Shown here piece after piece: positions 42,063 through 49,778 of a stretch of DNA of 49,778 bases. Location: contig JAUYTY010000040.1 of the NCBI GenBank assembly GCA_030694905.1, positions 1 through 49,778 on the forward strand. The letters are read 5' to 3'. How positions within the stretch are numbered: the stretch's first letter is position 1; the number at the start of each line of letters is the position of its first letter. The notes under the pieces are model-generated. The model was not told where the DNA came from and made no database searches. It worked only from the letters and a program-made list of their open reading frames with translations. The DNA comes from Eubacteriales bacterium (lineage in GTDB: Bacteria; Bacillota; Clostridia; Tissierellales; Dethiosulfatibacteraceae). The translations under genes and the position numbers were made by a program.

Positions 42063-43447
42063 TGACCATCAGAAAACAATGGTTGATTGCATTGGTTCTG
42101 ACAGCTGTCCTATCTGTTATGGTGAATTCATTTGTTCTAAGTCTGCTGATCAACAGATACTTTGTAAACTATACAGAAGAAAAATACGAAGATCATTTTT
42201 ATCAGATCCTGGACTACGCTAAAACGGTTTTAAAGGATGCCAATTATTCAACTAACCAGATTGAGATTCAACTGGCATCACATTTGAATGATCCGATTAT
42301 AAGAATTAGATTATATGACAGTGATTTTAACCTCTTGGCAGATGTGGCCGAGCCCCATGATGCAATTGATAATATGATGAGAAACAGTATGATGAGCAGA
42401 ATGATGAGTAGAACTTTAGGCGCCTTCACAGACGAAACAGATACACATGATATTATTGACAACAGCGTTTTACTTGGCAAGATCACTATTACCAGATATA
42501 GTTCAATCGGCAATTCCTTCGGAACCCGAATGTTTAGAGCGGCATTAATATTTTACAGCATTCTTTCTTTCGGATTGGTTTTGGTATTTATTGTTTTGGC
42601 AGGTTCTAAGGTAAGCAAAGTCCTAAGCACTGATTTGGCTGATACTGCAGAAATGGCAATGAGAATCGATCTGGGAACGGGATTTGAAAGGAAAGCATCG
42701 AGAATCAAAGAAATTAGAATTATTCAGACAAGTCTTGAGGCTCTCAATACACGACTAAGAAAAAAACAGATGGCAAGGAAAAAATTTGTGGACGAGCTGA
42801 TTCATCAAACCAGAACGCCTCTAACGATATTAAAAAACCATCTGGAGGCTATAGATGATGGCGTAGTTGAAATGACACATGATGAAATAAGAACCTGCGA
42901 GGTTCAGATTGAAAACCTGACAGCAATAATTTCAAATTTGGGTAGTATTGTAGACGTCGGAAAAGATGAAATAACACTCAATGTTGAGATTTTTGAATTC
43001 AATCAGCTAATTAGGCAGATCATGGCTGGTATCAAGGTGCAATTCGACAGAAAGTCCATTGGTCTTGACCTATTATCATTTAATGAGATTTACCTTTCCA
43101 CAGACAAATACAAACTCAGTCAAAGCATCTATAATATATTGGCTAATGCTTATAAATTCACAGAGTCCAATGGCAATGTGACTATTGCATATGAAGCATC
43201 TAAAGACCGATTTATTATTGAGATTCAGGACGATGGGATTGGTATAGCAAATGAAGAGAAAGGAAGGATATTTGATGCTTATTACAGCGGAAAAACCAAT
43301 AGAAACACTTCAGGAGAAGGATTGGGACTCTTTATTGCTAAAGAGAATATTGAAGCCATGGGGGGTATACTGGAATTAGAATCGGATTTAGGCAAGGGCA
43401 GTAAATTTATCATAAACATTCCATATGCTGAATTGGGTGAACATTAG
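42062..43447 (+). CDS. Sensor histidine kinase with Met-rich sensor loop
   Basis: Kinase of 461 residues. TM1 (LIALVLTAVLSVMVNSFVLSLLI) and TM2 (AALIFYSILSFGLVLVFIVLAG) enclose about 140 extracellular residues with the methionine-rich stretch MMRNSMMSRMMSR, which could bind a soft metal. A HAMP-like linker follows. The H-box is DELIHQTRTPLTIL with H248 followed by Gln rather than Glu. N-box ILANAYKFTE, G1 DDGIGIA and G2 GEGLGLFIAKENIEAMGG are intact. The start overlaps the response regulator stop by 1 base. Confidence 0.92.
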   Translation: MTIRKQWLIALVLTAVLSVMVNSFVLSLLINRYFVNYTEEKYEDHFYQILDYAKTVLKDANYSTNQIEIQLASHLNDPIIRIRLYDSDFNLLADVAEPHDAIDNMMRNSMMSRMMSRTLGAFTDETDTHDIIDNSVLLGKITITRYSSIGNSFGTRMFRAALIFYSILSFGLVLVFIVLAGSKVSKVLSTDLADTAEMAMRIDLGTGFERKASRIKEIRIIQTSLEALNTRLRKKQMARKKFVDELIHQTRTPLTILKNHLEAIDDGVVEMTHDEIRTCEVQIENLTAIISNLGSIVDVGKDEITLNVEIFEFNQLIRQIMAGIKVQFDRKSIGLDLLSFNEIYLSTDKYKLSQSIYNILANAYKFTESNGNVTIAYEASKDRFIIEIQDDGIGIANEEKGRIFDAYYSGKTNRNTSGEGLGLFIAKENIEAMGGILELESDLGKGSKFIINIPYAELGEH

Positions 43448-43525
43448 TATTTGATTGATATATGAACAATATGTTAAACTAGCTGTAATCAACACTAGAA
43501 AAGTCAAAGAAATGGAGTACAAACA

Positions 43526-44260
43526 ATGAACGAAACAATAAAAATGCTCATGAACCATACATCCATCAGAAAATATCAGGATAAACCCATTGACAGGGAG
43601 ACGGTGGATATCATTATCCAATGTGCGCAGATGGCGCCGACATCCAGCCATTATCAATCTTATACGATTATCGAAGTAAGAGACCCGTTAAAAAAAGAAG
43701 TGTTGTTCGAAATATCAGGTGGACAGCAGTGGATTAAGACAGCACCTTTGGTGTTATTGTTTTGTGCAGACCTCCATAGAGGGAGCAAGTTTTATAAAGG
43801 TGTGGATAAAGAGGTATTCAGCAATACCGAGTGCTATACTGTAGCAGTTGTAGACGCTTCTCTTGCAATGCAGAAGGCGTTTATCGCCGCACAAAGCATG
43901 GGACTTGGCGGTGTAGCTGTAGGTGGAGTCAGAAATAATGTGGAAAGACTATCCAAAACATTTGAGCTGCCAGATATGGTAGCGCCATTATATCTGTTGT
44001 GTCTGGGATATCCCGATGACGCGCCGGAGATAAAACCGAGATTGCCACAAGAAGAAATATGCAAAGTTGATTTTTATGATGAGAGTCAACAGGAACGCTT
44101 GATTGGCGAATACGATGAGGTCGTCAAAAATTATTATACTGATCGGACAAAAGGAAAAATCACAGATACTTGGACGGAGCGTTGCGGAAAAATGCTGATG
44201 GACAAAACCAGGGACGATGTAGGAGTCTTTTTTAGAAAAATTGGATTATTGAAGAAATAG
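43526..44260 (+). CDS. NADPH-dependent nitroreductase, NfsA type
   Basis: FMN flavoprotein of 244 residues in the NfsA/FRP group, reducing nitro compounds, quinones or chromate. Evidence: HTSIRKYQDKPIDRETVDIIIQCAQMAPTSSHYQSYTII, ISGGQQWIKTAPLVLLFCAD, AAQSMGLGGVAVGGVRNN and CLGYPDDAPEIKPRLP. RBS AATGGAG lies before the ATG. It begins a run of five co-directional genes (43526-48346) that are tightly spaced and probably co-transcribed. Confidence 0.9.
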   Translation: MNETIKMLMNHTSIRKYQDKPIDRETVDIIIQCAQMAPTSSHYQSYTIIEVRDPLKKEVLFEISGGQQWIKTAPLVLLFCADLHRGSKFYKGVDKEVFSNTECYTVAVVDASLAMQKAFIAAQSMGLGGVAVGGVRNNVERLSKTFELPDMVAPLYLLCLGYPDDAPEIKPRLPQEEICKVDFYDESQQERLIGEYDEVVKNYYTDRTKGKITDTWTERCGKMLMDKTRDDVGVFFRKIGLLKK

Positions 44261-44273
44261 AGGAGGGTGAAGT

Positions 44274-44951
44274 ATGGATAACAAAGAAACAAAAAAGCAG
44301 GAAATTATCAAAGCCTTTCAATTCAGGCATGCTACAAAGGATTTTGATCCCGACAGAAAAATTTCAGATGATGATTTCAATTTCATATTGGAGACAGCGA
44401 GACTATCACCAAGCTCTATGGGTCTTGAACCATGGAAGTTTTTAGTAATCAAAAATAACGAGTTGAAACAAAAGCTGGCGAAGGTATCATGGGGTGCTTT
44501 AAAACAGCTGCCTTCAGCAAGTCATTTTGTCATCATTATGGCAAGGACCGTTGTAGACACGAAATATGACACAGGTTATTTCGCCTATCAGATGAAGGAG
44601 ATCAGGCAATTCTCTGACGAATTATTCGCTGAAAAAATCCAGACATACAAAACATTCCAGGAAGAAGATTTGCATCTTCTTGACAATGAGCGAACCATGT
44701 TTGACTGGGCTTGCAGACAGACCTATATAGCCCTCGGGAATATGATGACAGCTGCCGCGCAGATAGGCATAGATTCATGCCCGATCGAGGGCTTTAGCTT
44801 TGAAAAGGTGCAGAAAATATTGGCGGATGAGGGATTGTTGGAGGACGGGAAATTGGGCATATCCGTAATGGTCGCATTCGGATACAGGGATAAGAAGCCA
44901 CGACCTAAAACAAGACGCCAAATCAGCGAAATTGTTCAATGGGTGGAGTAA
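44274..44951 (+). CDS. NAD(P)H-dependent nitroreductase, NfsB-like
   Basis: FMN flavoprotein of 225 residues from a different nitroreductase subgroup. Signs are FQFRHATKDFDPDRKISDDDFNFILETARLSPSSMGLEPWKFLVI, CRQTYIALGNMMTAAAQIGIDSCPIEGFSFEKV and VMVAFGYRDKKPRPKTRR. RBS GGAGGGTGA. It lies 13 bases after the NfsA-type gene. Confidence 0.9.
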   Translation: MDNKETKKQEIIKAFQFRHATKDFDPDRKISDDDFNFILETARLSPSSMGLEPWKFLVIKNNELKQKLAKVSWGALKQLPSASHFVIIMARTVVDTKYDTGYFAYQMKEIRQFSDELFAEKIQTYKTFQEEDLHLLDNERTMFDWACRQTYIALGNMMTAAAQIGIDSCPIEGFSFEKVQKILADEGLLEDGKLGISVMVAFGYRDKKPRPKTRRQISEIVQWVE

Positions 44952-44964
44952 GGAGGATTCTGAA

Positions 44965-46332
44965 ATGTTAATACAAAGCGTTCATGCACACATCAACGCG
45001 AATCGAGAACAGGACATCAATACCCTAATTGAATTGGTTAAACATCCAAGTATAAGCAGCAATGAAATTGAGGTTCGAAACTGTGCGAAGTTCCTTAAAG
45101 ACATCATGATAGAATCAGGCATCAGCACACAGATTTATGAGACAAAGGGACAGCCAGTCGTTTTTGGTGAAGTGCCATCAAATCTCGAAGGCGCATCCAC
45201 TGTTCTTTTCTACGGCCATTATGATGTGCAGCCTCCAGAACCACTTGATGCCTGGCATAGTCCTCCTTTTGAACCAGCTATAAGGGACGGAAGACTTTAT
45301 GGTCGTGGTGCGGGTGATAACAAAGGTCAATTGTTGACCCATATATTGGCTGTCAGATCTTACCTGAAGATGGCGGGTGATTTGCTTGTCAATGTGAAAT
45401 TCATATTCGAAGGCGAGGAAGAAATCGGAAGCCCCTCTTTACTTGAGTTCGTAGAGAATAATAAAGAATTGCTGAAAGCTGATGTGGTATTGACATCAGA
45501 CGGACCCATTCATGATAGTGGCACGCCACTGGTGGCTTTTGGTGTTAGAGGCGTAATGAACTTTGAGTTTAATCTGGAGACAGCGACAACAGACAATCAC
45601 TCTGGCAATAAAGGTGGCGTTATTCCCAATGCGGTATGGGAAATGGTAGACCTGCTTGCGACAATGAAGGATGAGAATGACAAAGTAACCATCGAGGGAT
45701 TTTACGATGACGTGTTGCTGCCGAGTCCTTATGAACTTGATTTGATTGACAAGCTCCCCTATGATCCTGATAGTCTGGCAAAGGTTTATGGTGTGGAAAA
45801 AATCGATCTAAATAAAGTCCAGTTTTATGAGAGACTGCTTTTCCTACCTACCTTGACAATCAATGGGATAAAAGGAGGCCATATCGGCAGGGGAACCAAA
45901 AATATCATTCCCTGCAGAGCAACAGCAAAAATGGAAGTCAGACTCGTGCTCAACCAAGACCCAAAAGATATTTTCAATAAAGTCAAACAACATGTTGCAA
46001 AAATCAACCCGAAGGTTATCGTCACACAAGAAGAGGAAGATATGAAGCCTTCGAGGACATCGGCGGAGCTGCCTATTTCCAAAGCTATAGTCAATGCGGT
46101 TAGAGAAGGATTCGGAATGGAGCCGATTGTGTTGCCGTCCATGGGTGGAAGTCTTCCTGATTTTGTATGGACAAAAGGACTGGGCGTGCCTTCCATCATG
46201 ATTCCATACGCTAATGCAGATGAGGCGAATCATGCACCGAATGAAAATATGATGCTTGAGTGTTTTTATAAAGGAATCCATTCTTCCGCTCAAATAATTT
46301 TTGAGCTGGGCAAATTAAAGGAGCAAAAATGA
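44965..46332 (+). CDS. M20 family dipeptidase
   Basis: Zinc peptidase of 455 residues of the CNDP/PepV-like group. Metal ligands and catalytic residues are in FYGHYDVQP, GRGAGDNKGQ, FEGEEEIGSP, TSDGP and the C-terminal ANHAPNENM. The dimerisation domain begins at DNHSGNKGG. The ATG at 44965 has AAGGAGG at 44950-44956; the upstream in-frame extension lies in the preceding gene. No signal peptide, so it probably hydrolyses imported dipeptides. Confidence 0.9.
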   Translation: MLIQSVHAHINANREQDINTLIELVKHPSISSNEIEVRNCAKFLKDIMIESGISTQIYETKGQPVVFGEVPSNLEGASTVLFYGHYDVQPPEPLDAWHSPPFEPAIRDGRLYGRGAGDNKGQLLTHILAVRSYLKMAGDLLVNVKFIFEGEEEIGSPSLLEFVENNKELLKADVVLTSDGPIHDSGTPLVAFGVRGVMNFEFNLETATTDNHSGNKGGVIPNAVWEMVDLLATMKDENDKVTIEGFYDDVLLPSPYELDLIDKLPYDPDSLAKVYGVEKIDLNKVQFYERLLFLPTLTINGIKGGHIGRGTKNIIPCRATAKMEVRLVLNQDPKDIFNKVKQHVAKINPKVIVTQEEEDMKPSRTSAELPISKAIVNAVREGFGMEPIVLPSMGGSLPDFVWTKGLGVPSIMIPYANADEANHAPNENMMLECFYKGIHSSAQIIFELGKLKEQK

Positions 46333-47498
46333 AAGAAAGAATCGAATCATTGACAAATGATATAAAAAACGAGCTTGAAGAGTTGAGCCTGTACATCTAC
46401 AACAATCCGGAACTGGGCTATGATGAATACAAGTCTTCCAAAGCACATGTTGAACTGTTAAGAAAGCATCGCTTTGAGGTCGAGGAAGGATATTTGGGAA
46501 TGGATACTGCCTTCAAGGCGGTATACAAGGGACAAAAGACGGGACCAACCGTTGGATATCTAGCGGAATATGATGCTTTGCCGGGTATCGGCCATGGTTG
46601 TGGTCACAATATATTAGGTGCAGTCAGTACAGGAGCCGGAATCGTTCTCTCTAAACTCGTCGACGAAATTGGCGGAAATATTGTGGTTTTTGGGACACCG
46701 GCGGAAGAAACCAGTGGGGCAAAGGTCAGAATGACAGATATGGGTGCTTTCGACAAGCTGGATGTTGCTATGAGTGCTCATCCCGATTCAGACTTTTCTA
46801 AAAGCGGCTCATCATTGGCTTTGGAAGCCATTCAGTTTACTTTTCGAGGAAAGACAGCCCATGCCGCCGCCGCACCTGAAAAAGGGATCAATGCTCTGGA
46901 CGCTTGCCTGGCAACTTTCCACTCGATCAATGCATTGAGACAGCATACGCTACCTGAGGCAAGAATTCACGGCATCATCAGGGCAGGTGGAGAAGCCGCC
47001 AATATTGTGCCTGAATTGGCCATTGCTGAATTCTATGTCAGAACAACCAACAAACATTATCTGATTGAACTGTCTGAAAAGGTCAAAAACTGTGCTAGGG
47101 CAGGAGCATTGGCTGCTGGCGCCCAATTGGAAATAACAAACTATGAGGAAAGCTTTGACAATCTGGTCACCAATAAAACACTTCAGGATACGTTTGTCAA
47201 AAATCTGGGTTCTTTCGGTATTACCAATGTTAAGCCGGCTGAGGACATGATGGGATCAACGGATGTCGGAAATGTCAGCCAGGTATGTCCGACTATCCAT
47301 CCAAAATTCGGTATATGCGAAGAAGGCATTGTCATACCCGTACATACCCGTGAATTTGCAGAGGCAACTTTAACCGAGACCGCAAAGACGAATGTGAGTA
47401 AAACGGTAATGGGCTTGGCCATGACTGCGGTGGATATCATAGTAGATGGTGAACTGCTTGAACAGATAAAAAAAGAATTCAAAGAGGCAAGAAAATGA
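46329..47498 (+). CDS. M20 family metallohydrolase (AbgB/PM20D2-like amidohydrolase)
   Basis: Metal-dependent amidohydrolase of 389 residues. Signature sites are LAEYDALPGIGHGCGHNILG, TPAEETSGAKVRM, a dimer-domain GKTAHAAAAPEKGINALDA, MMGSTDVGNVSQVCPTIHP and IPVHTREFAEA. It is only distantly related to the preceding M20 dipeptidase, so they are not a recent duplication. The start overlaps the dipeptidase stop by 4 bases. Likely substrate is an N-acyl or dipeptide amide; not determined. Confidence 0.88.
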   Translation: MKERIESLTNDIKNELEELSLYIYNNPELGYDEYKSSKAHVELLRKHRFEVEEGYLGMDTAFKAVYKGQKTGPTVGYLAEYDALPGIGHGCGHNILGAVSTGAGIVLSKLVDEIGGNIVVFGTPAEETSGAKVRMTDMGAFDKLDVAMSAHPDSDFSKSGSSLALEAIQFTFRGKTAHAAAAPEKGINALDACLATFHSINALRQHTLPEARIHGIIRAGGEAANIVPELAIAEFYVRTTNKHYLIELSEKVKNCARAGALAAGAQLEITNYEESFDNLVTNKTLQDTFVKNLGSFGITNVKPAEDMMGSTDVGNVSQVCPTIHPKFGICEEGIVIPVHTREFAEATLTETAKTNVSKTVMGLAMTAVDIIVDGELLEQIKKEFKEARK

Positions 47499-48346
47499 AA
47501 TCTGTCATGGATGTCATCAAAAAGAGAAAATCAATAAGAACCTATGAGGATAAAAAGCTTAGCGAAGATGATTGCATCAAAATAAGAGAGTATATCAACA
47601 CAAAAGCGAATAGAATCGGGCCATCCGGAAAAGAAATCAGATTGGAGCTTATTTTTGCTGATGATAACGAAAGTGGTAAAGGTTTAAAGATAGGTACCTA
47701 TGGAATTATAGTCAATCCGCAGGCATATATAGCCGGTTGCGTCTCTAATACCCCTGAAGATATGGTGGAATTTGGATATGTCATGGAAAAGATGATTCTT
47801 TTTCTGACAAATTTAGGCTTGGGAACCTGTTGGCTTGGTGGAACATTTGACCGAAAGACACTTAACACTGAAATAATCATGGAAGATGGCCAAATCATAC
47901 CAAGCATAACACCGGTTGGATATCCTAAAAATAGAGAAGGGATTAAACAGAGAGCCATGCGTTTGCTGGTAAAGGCTGACCAAAGATTGTCTTGGAAAGA
48001 CCTTTTCTTTCTAGCGGATTTTTCACATCCAATGTCCCCGAAAATGAAAGGCATCTTAAATGAGCCTTTGGAGATGGTAAGATTAGGGCCATCAGCCTCC
48101 AACAAACAACCTTGGCGAATTCTGATATCTGAGGATAAATCAGTATATGCGTTTTATCTCAAGAGGACACCAAACTATGCCGGCAATGCTATGGGTTTTG
48201 ACATGCAGAGGATTGACATGGGAATAGCCATATGCCATTTTCAGATATCCTGTGATGAAATGGAAGTCAAAGGAGAATGGTTTATTGATCAATCAAAAGA
48301 AAACATAGACTCAATGGAATATATATCAAGCTTTAGATTAGCTTAG
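47495..48346 (+). CDS. TM1586-type nitroreductase family protein
   Basis: Protein of 283 residues with two half-nitroreductase-like units. The first starts VIKKRKSIRTYEDKKLSEDDCIKI, with FLTNLGLGTCWLGGTFDRKTL and ITPVGYPKN. The second contains MVRLGPSASNKQPWRILIS and MGIAICHF. This is the putative TM nitroreductase family, whose substrate is unknown. It overlaps the preceding peptidase gene by 4 bases. The 3' end overlaps the convergent minus-strand gene by 9 bases. Confidence 0.85.
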   Translation: MKSVMDVIKKRKSIRTYEDKKLSEDDCIKIREYINTKANRIGPSGKEIRLELIFADDNESGKGLKIGTYGIIVNPQAYIAGCVSNTPEDMVEFGYVMEKMILFLTNLGLGTCWLGGTFDRKTLNTEIIMEDGQIIPSITPVGYPKNREGIKQRAMRLLVKADQRLSWKDLFFLADFSHPMSPKMKGILNEPLEMVRLGPSASNKQPWRILISEDKSVYAFYLKRTPNYAGNAMGFDMQRIDMGIAICHFQISCDEMEVKGEWFIDQSKENIDSMEYISSFRLA

Positions 48347-49594
48347 AGTATCTTCCTTTTTCATCCGCTTATAGATGTGTTTAAACTTATTATACGTATT
48401 GGTGTCAACTGTGCTATTGCGATAACGGATTACACAATAAACATCTCTGAAAAAACTTAAAGAATCCGAAGCATAAAATGATTGTGCTTTGATGTGGATG
48501 TCTTCTGTAGTATCTGAGGGGAGTATGACAACGCCTCTCTTTTGTAGTATTGCTAAGAACTCCTTGTAATAAGCCCTTATTTTTTCTTCTCTCGTCTTTG
48601 GAGTCATGCGATCCATAATCCCGAGCCAAATTTTTCTACCATGTTGAGGCAAGAGAATTTCCTTGTTTTCAATGAAGCACTCCTCAACATGGCTGATGAA
48701 GGAATGCCGAGCGTAAACCCTGTACAACAAATAAAAAACAAATAGTGTTGTAAACACCACTAGCAACAAACGAAAAAGCATATTGTCGCTTGAAATATAA
48801 TGCATTGTCGTCTCAAATATTTGATCTGGATCAAGATTGCCATCAAGCTCCGACCCATTGGTCATTTCGTTTAACTCAAATAAGCCTAAAAACCATATGG
48901 CGCCATTATAAAACCATTTGGCCAAATATGACAAAGGAACAATAATGATTGTTAGGATGATCTTTACAAGGTATACATAAACACCTGAGAGCAATTGAAA
49001 GGCTTTGCCCAACAATGTAATAAAAGCATTGCTGCTAATCACCACAGAAAGCATGAGGATAAATGCCAGTGCTTTTCGGTTGATGCTTTCACATTTTTTA
49101 TAATCATGGCTATATTGAAGAAACCTGAGGCTTCTTAAAATAAAAACACCGGATATGACATAAATCATCATGTATCCTGCCGCATAATCGCTGAATGCTT
49201 TTAACCTCCAAAACAACAATGATGTAAATAGAAAGCCAGCACCTAGAAATAATCCAGACATAAATATCTTTTCGCTTTGAGCATAGTCAACATCTTCAAA
49301 GTTTTTTCGTAGAATAACCAATACTAAAGAACCGACAGCTGCCAAATAGGCAACTTGATAGTCAGGCAACTGAAGAACAGCTGGAAAACCAACCCAGGGA
49401 ACAATCGAAGCGAAAAAAAATTTACCTTTTGCTTTAATCACATAAGACAGAACAGAACAGAGCAATGACCATAAAAATAAAAATCCATGATGATCCCCTT
49501 CAATAACAAACAATAACAGCATGTTACCTGATAAGAAAATCAATGATAGCATATTTAAAAGCTTCATAATATTCAAACTGATTGTTTTCATCAT
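48338..49594 (-). CDS. Multi-spanning membrane protein with C-terminal DUF4129-like domain
   Basis: Protein of about 418 residues. About eight membrane helices fill the first 230 residues, then a soluble loop, another helix (LFRLLLVVFTTLFVFYLLYRVY), and a cytoplasmic C-terminal domain with REEKIRAYYKEFLAILQKRGVVILPSDTTEDI, resembling DUF4129. Such proteins are usually encoded beside MoxR ATPase and DUF58 genes. I prefer ATG 49594 (AAGGA 7 bases upstream on the minus strand) over TTG 49612, which overlaps the preceding gene's stop. Function unknown. Confidence 0.75.
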   Translation of the reverse strand: MMKTISLNIMKLLNMLSLIFLSGNMLLLFVIEGDHHGFLFLWSLLCSVLSYVIKAKGKFFFASIVPWVGFPAVLQLPDYQVAYLAAVGSLVLVILRKNFEDVDYAQSEKIFMSGLFLGAGFLFTSLLFWRLKAFSDYAAGYMMIYVISGVFILRSLRFLQYSHDYKKCESINRKALAFILMLSVVISSNAFITLLGKAFQLLSGVYVYLVKIILTIIIVPLSYLAKWFYNGAIWFLGLFELNEMTNGSELDGNLDPDQIFETTMHYISSDNMLFRLLLVVFTTLFVFYLLYRVYARHSFISHVEECFIENKEILLPQHGRKIWLGIMDRMTPKTREEKIRAYYKEFLAILQKRGVVILPSDTTEDIHIKAQSFYASDSLSFFRDVYCVIRYRNSTVDTNTYNKFKHIYKRMKKEDTLS

Positions 49595-49608
49595 TTCTAT
49601 TTCCTTAT

Positions 49609-49778
49609 TCAAATTGATTGAATCAAATACTTTTCTATTGCTGGATTAATCAAATCAAAGTTTGTATCCTCCAAAGCCATAATGATGACCTTGCTTGATG
49701 AGCGATTCAATTGTTCGATAGCGTCCAAATCTCTCTTTGGCATATAGGGCGTCACCAACAGGTAAGTTCGATGTTCAA
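49609..49778 (-). CDS. C-terminal end of a probable DUF58 protein (partial)
   Basis: An open minus-strand frame enters from the right edge and stops at 49609. The visible 55 residues include HRTYLLVTPYMPKRDLDAIEQLNRSSSKVIIMALED, a Rossmann-like strand-helix-strand that would suit the end of a DUF58 (vWA-like) domain. Its placement directly upstream of a DUF4129-like gene supports this. The call is tentative because most of the gene is outside the window. Confidence 0.5.
   Translation of the reverse strand, partial: EHRTYLLVTPYMPKRDLDAIEQLNRSSSKVIIMALEDTNFDLINPAIEKYLIQSI

Noticed and set aside
45844-46293. Long minus-strand frame of 149 codons
   Set aside because: It is fully antisense to the well-supported M20 dipeptidase, has no RBS and has low-complexity composition. 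The same applies to minus-strand frames at 6673-7113, 8980-9363, 21642-22025, 25971-26483 and 47698-48105.
1-49778. tRNA, rRNA, CRISPR arrays, prophage or intact insertion sequences
   Set aside because: Intergenic gaps are short and contain no cloverleaf, no regularly spaced repeats and no transposase or integrase genes.

Overview
The window reads as a chromosomal segment of a low-GC Gram-positive anaerobe, most likely a member of the Clostridia. This rests on strong GGAGGTGA-type ribosome binding sites, frequent TTG starts, the mreBCD-PBP2-minD-like order, the gltX-cysS-mrnC-rlmB-rae1 cluster, and many thiol, nitroreductase and efflux genes without any respiratory chain gene. GC content was judged by eye and not calculated. 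Nearly all genes lie on the + strand. No rRNA, tRNA, CRISPR array, phage or complete transposon was seen.

Layout. 1-5.9 kb: cell-elongation operon (mreB 3' end, mreC, mreD, a very long PBP2, and a MinD-like protein with a broken P-loop) closed by a terminator. 6-11.4 kb: MacAB-like efflux system (fusion protein, ATPase, FtsX permease) followed by a response regulator and histidine kinase. 11.4-15 kb: glmM, a small zinc-ribbon gene on the other strand, a LacI-type regulator, thpR and an YnzC-like small gene. 15-19.7 kb: gltX, cysS, mrnC, rlmB, rae1 (translation and RNA metabolism). 19.7-27.9 kb: a DSD1-like PLP enzyme, sbcD, sbcC, mutY and an AlaX-type editing protein. 27.9-30.4 kb: a Cache-GAF-GGDEF diguanylate cyclase and the remnant of an iron-sulfur protein behind an HcpR-like promoter. 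30.5-34.8 kb: a second FtsX-type ABC exporter with its own fusion protein. 34.8-37.5 kb: an arsenic-type module (MarR regulator, ArsM methyltransferase, ArsN/Pat-like acetyltransferase, YjbQ) in which a structured repeat follows marR, arsM and yjbQ. 37.5-41.3 kb: PIN-PhoH ATPase, EamA transporter, an alpha/beta hydrolase on the other strand, and two SHOCT mini-proteins. 41.4-48.3 kb: a two-component system, then a run of three different nitroreductase-family flavoproteins interleaved with two M20 peptidases. 48.3 kb to the end: a minus-strand pair, a DUF4129-like membrane protein and the end of a probable DUF58 protein.

The observations most worth follow-up are: (1) two genes, PBP2 and the EamA transporter, whose only RBS-matched start codon is ATC; (2) a three-copy repeat with a compensatory base change in its hairpin, interspersed through the arsenic module; (3) a decayed iron-sulfur gene still carrying an apparently intact HcpR/FNR-type activated promoter; (4) a MinD homologue that has lost the signature P-loop lysine, sitting where minCDE normally lie; (5) a palindromic operator placed exactly between the -35 and -10 of the marR promoter.
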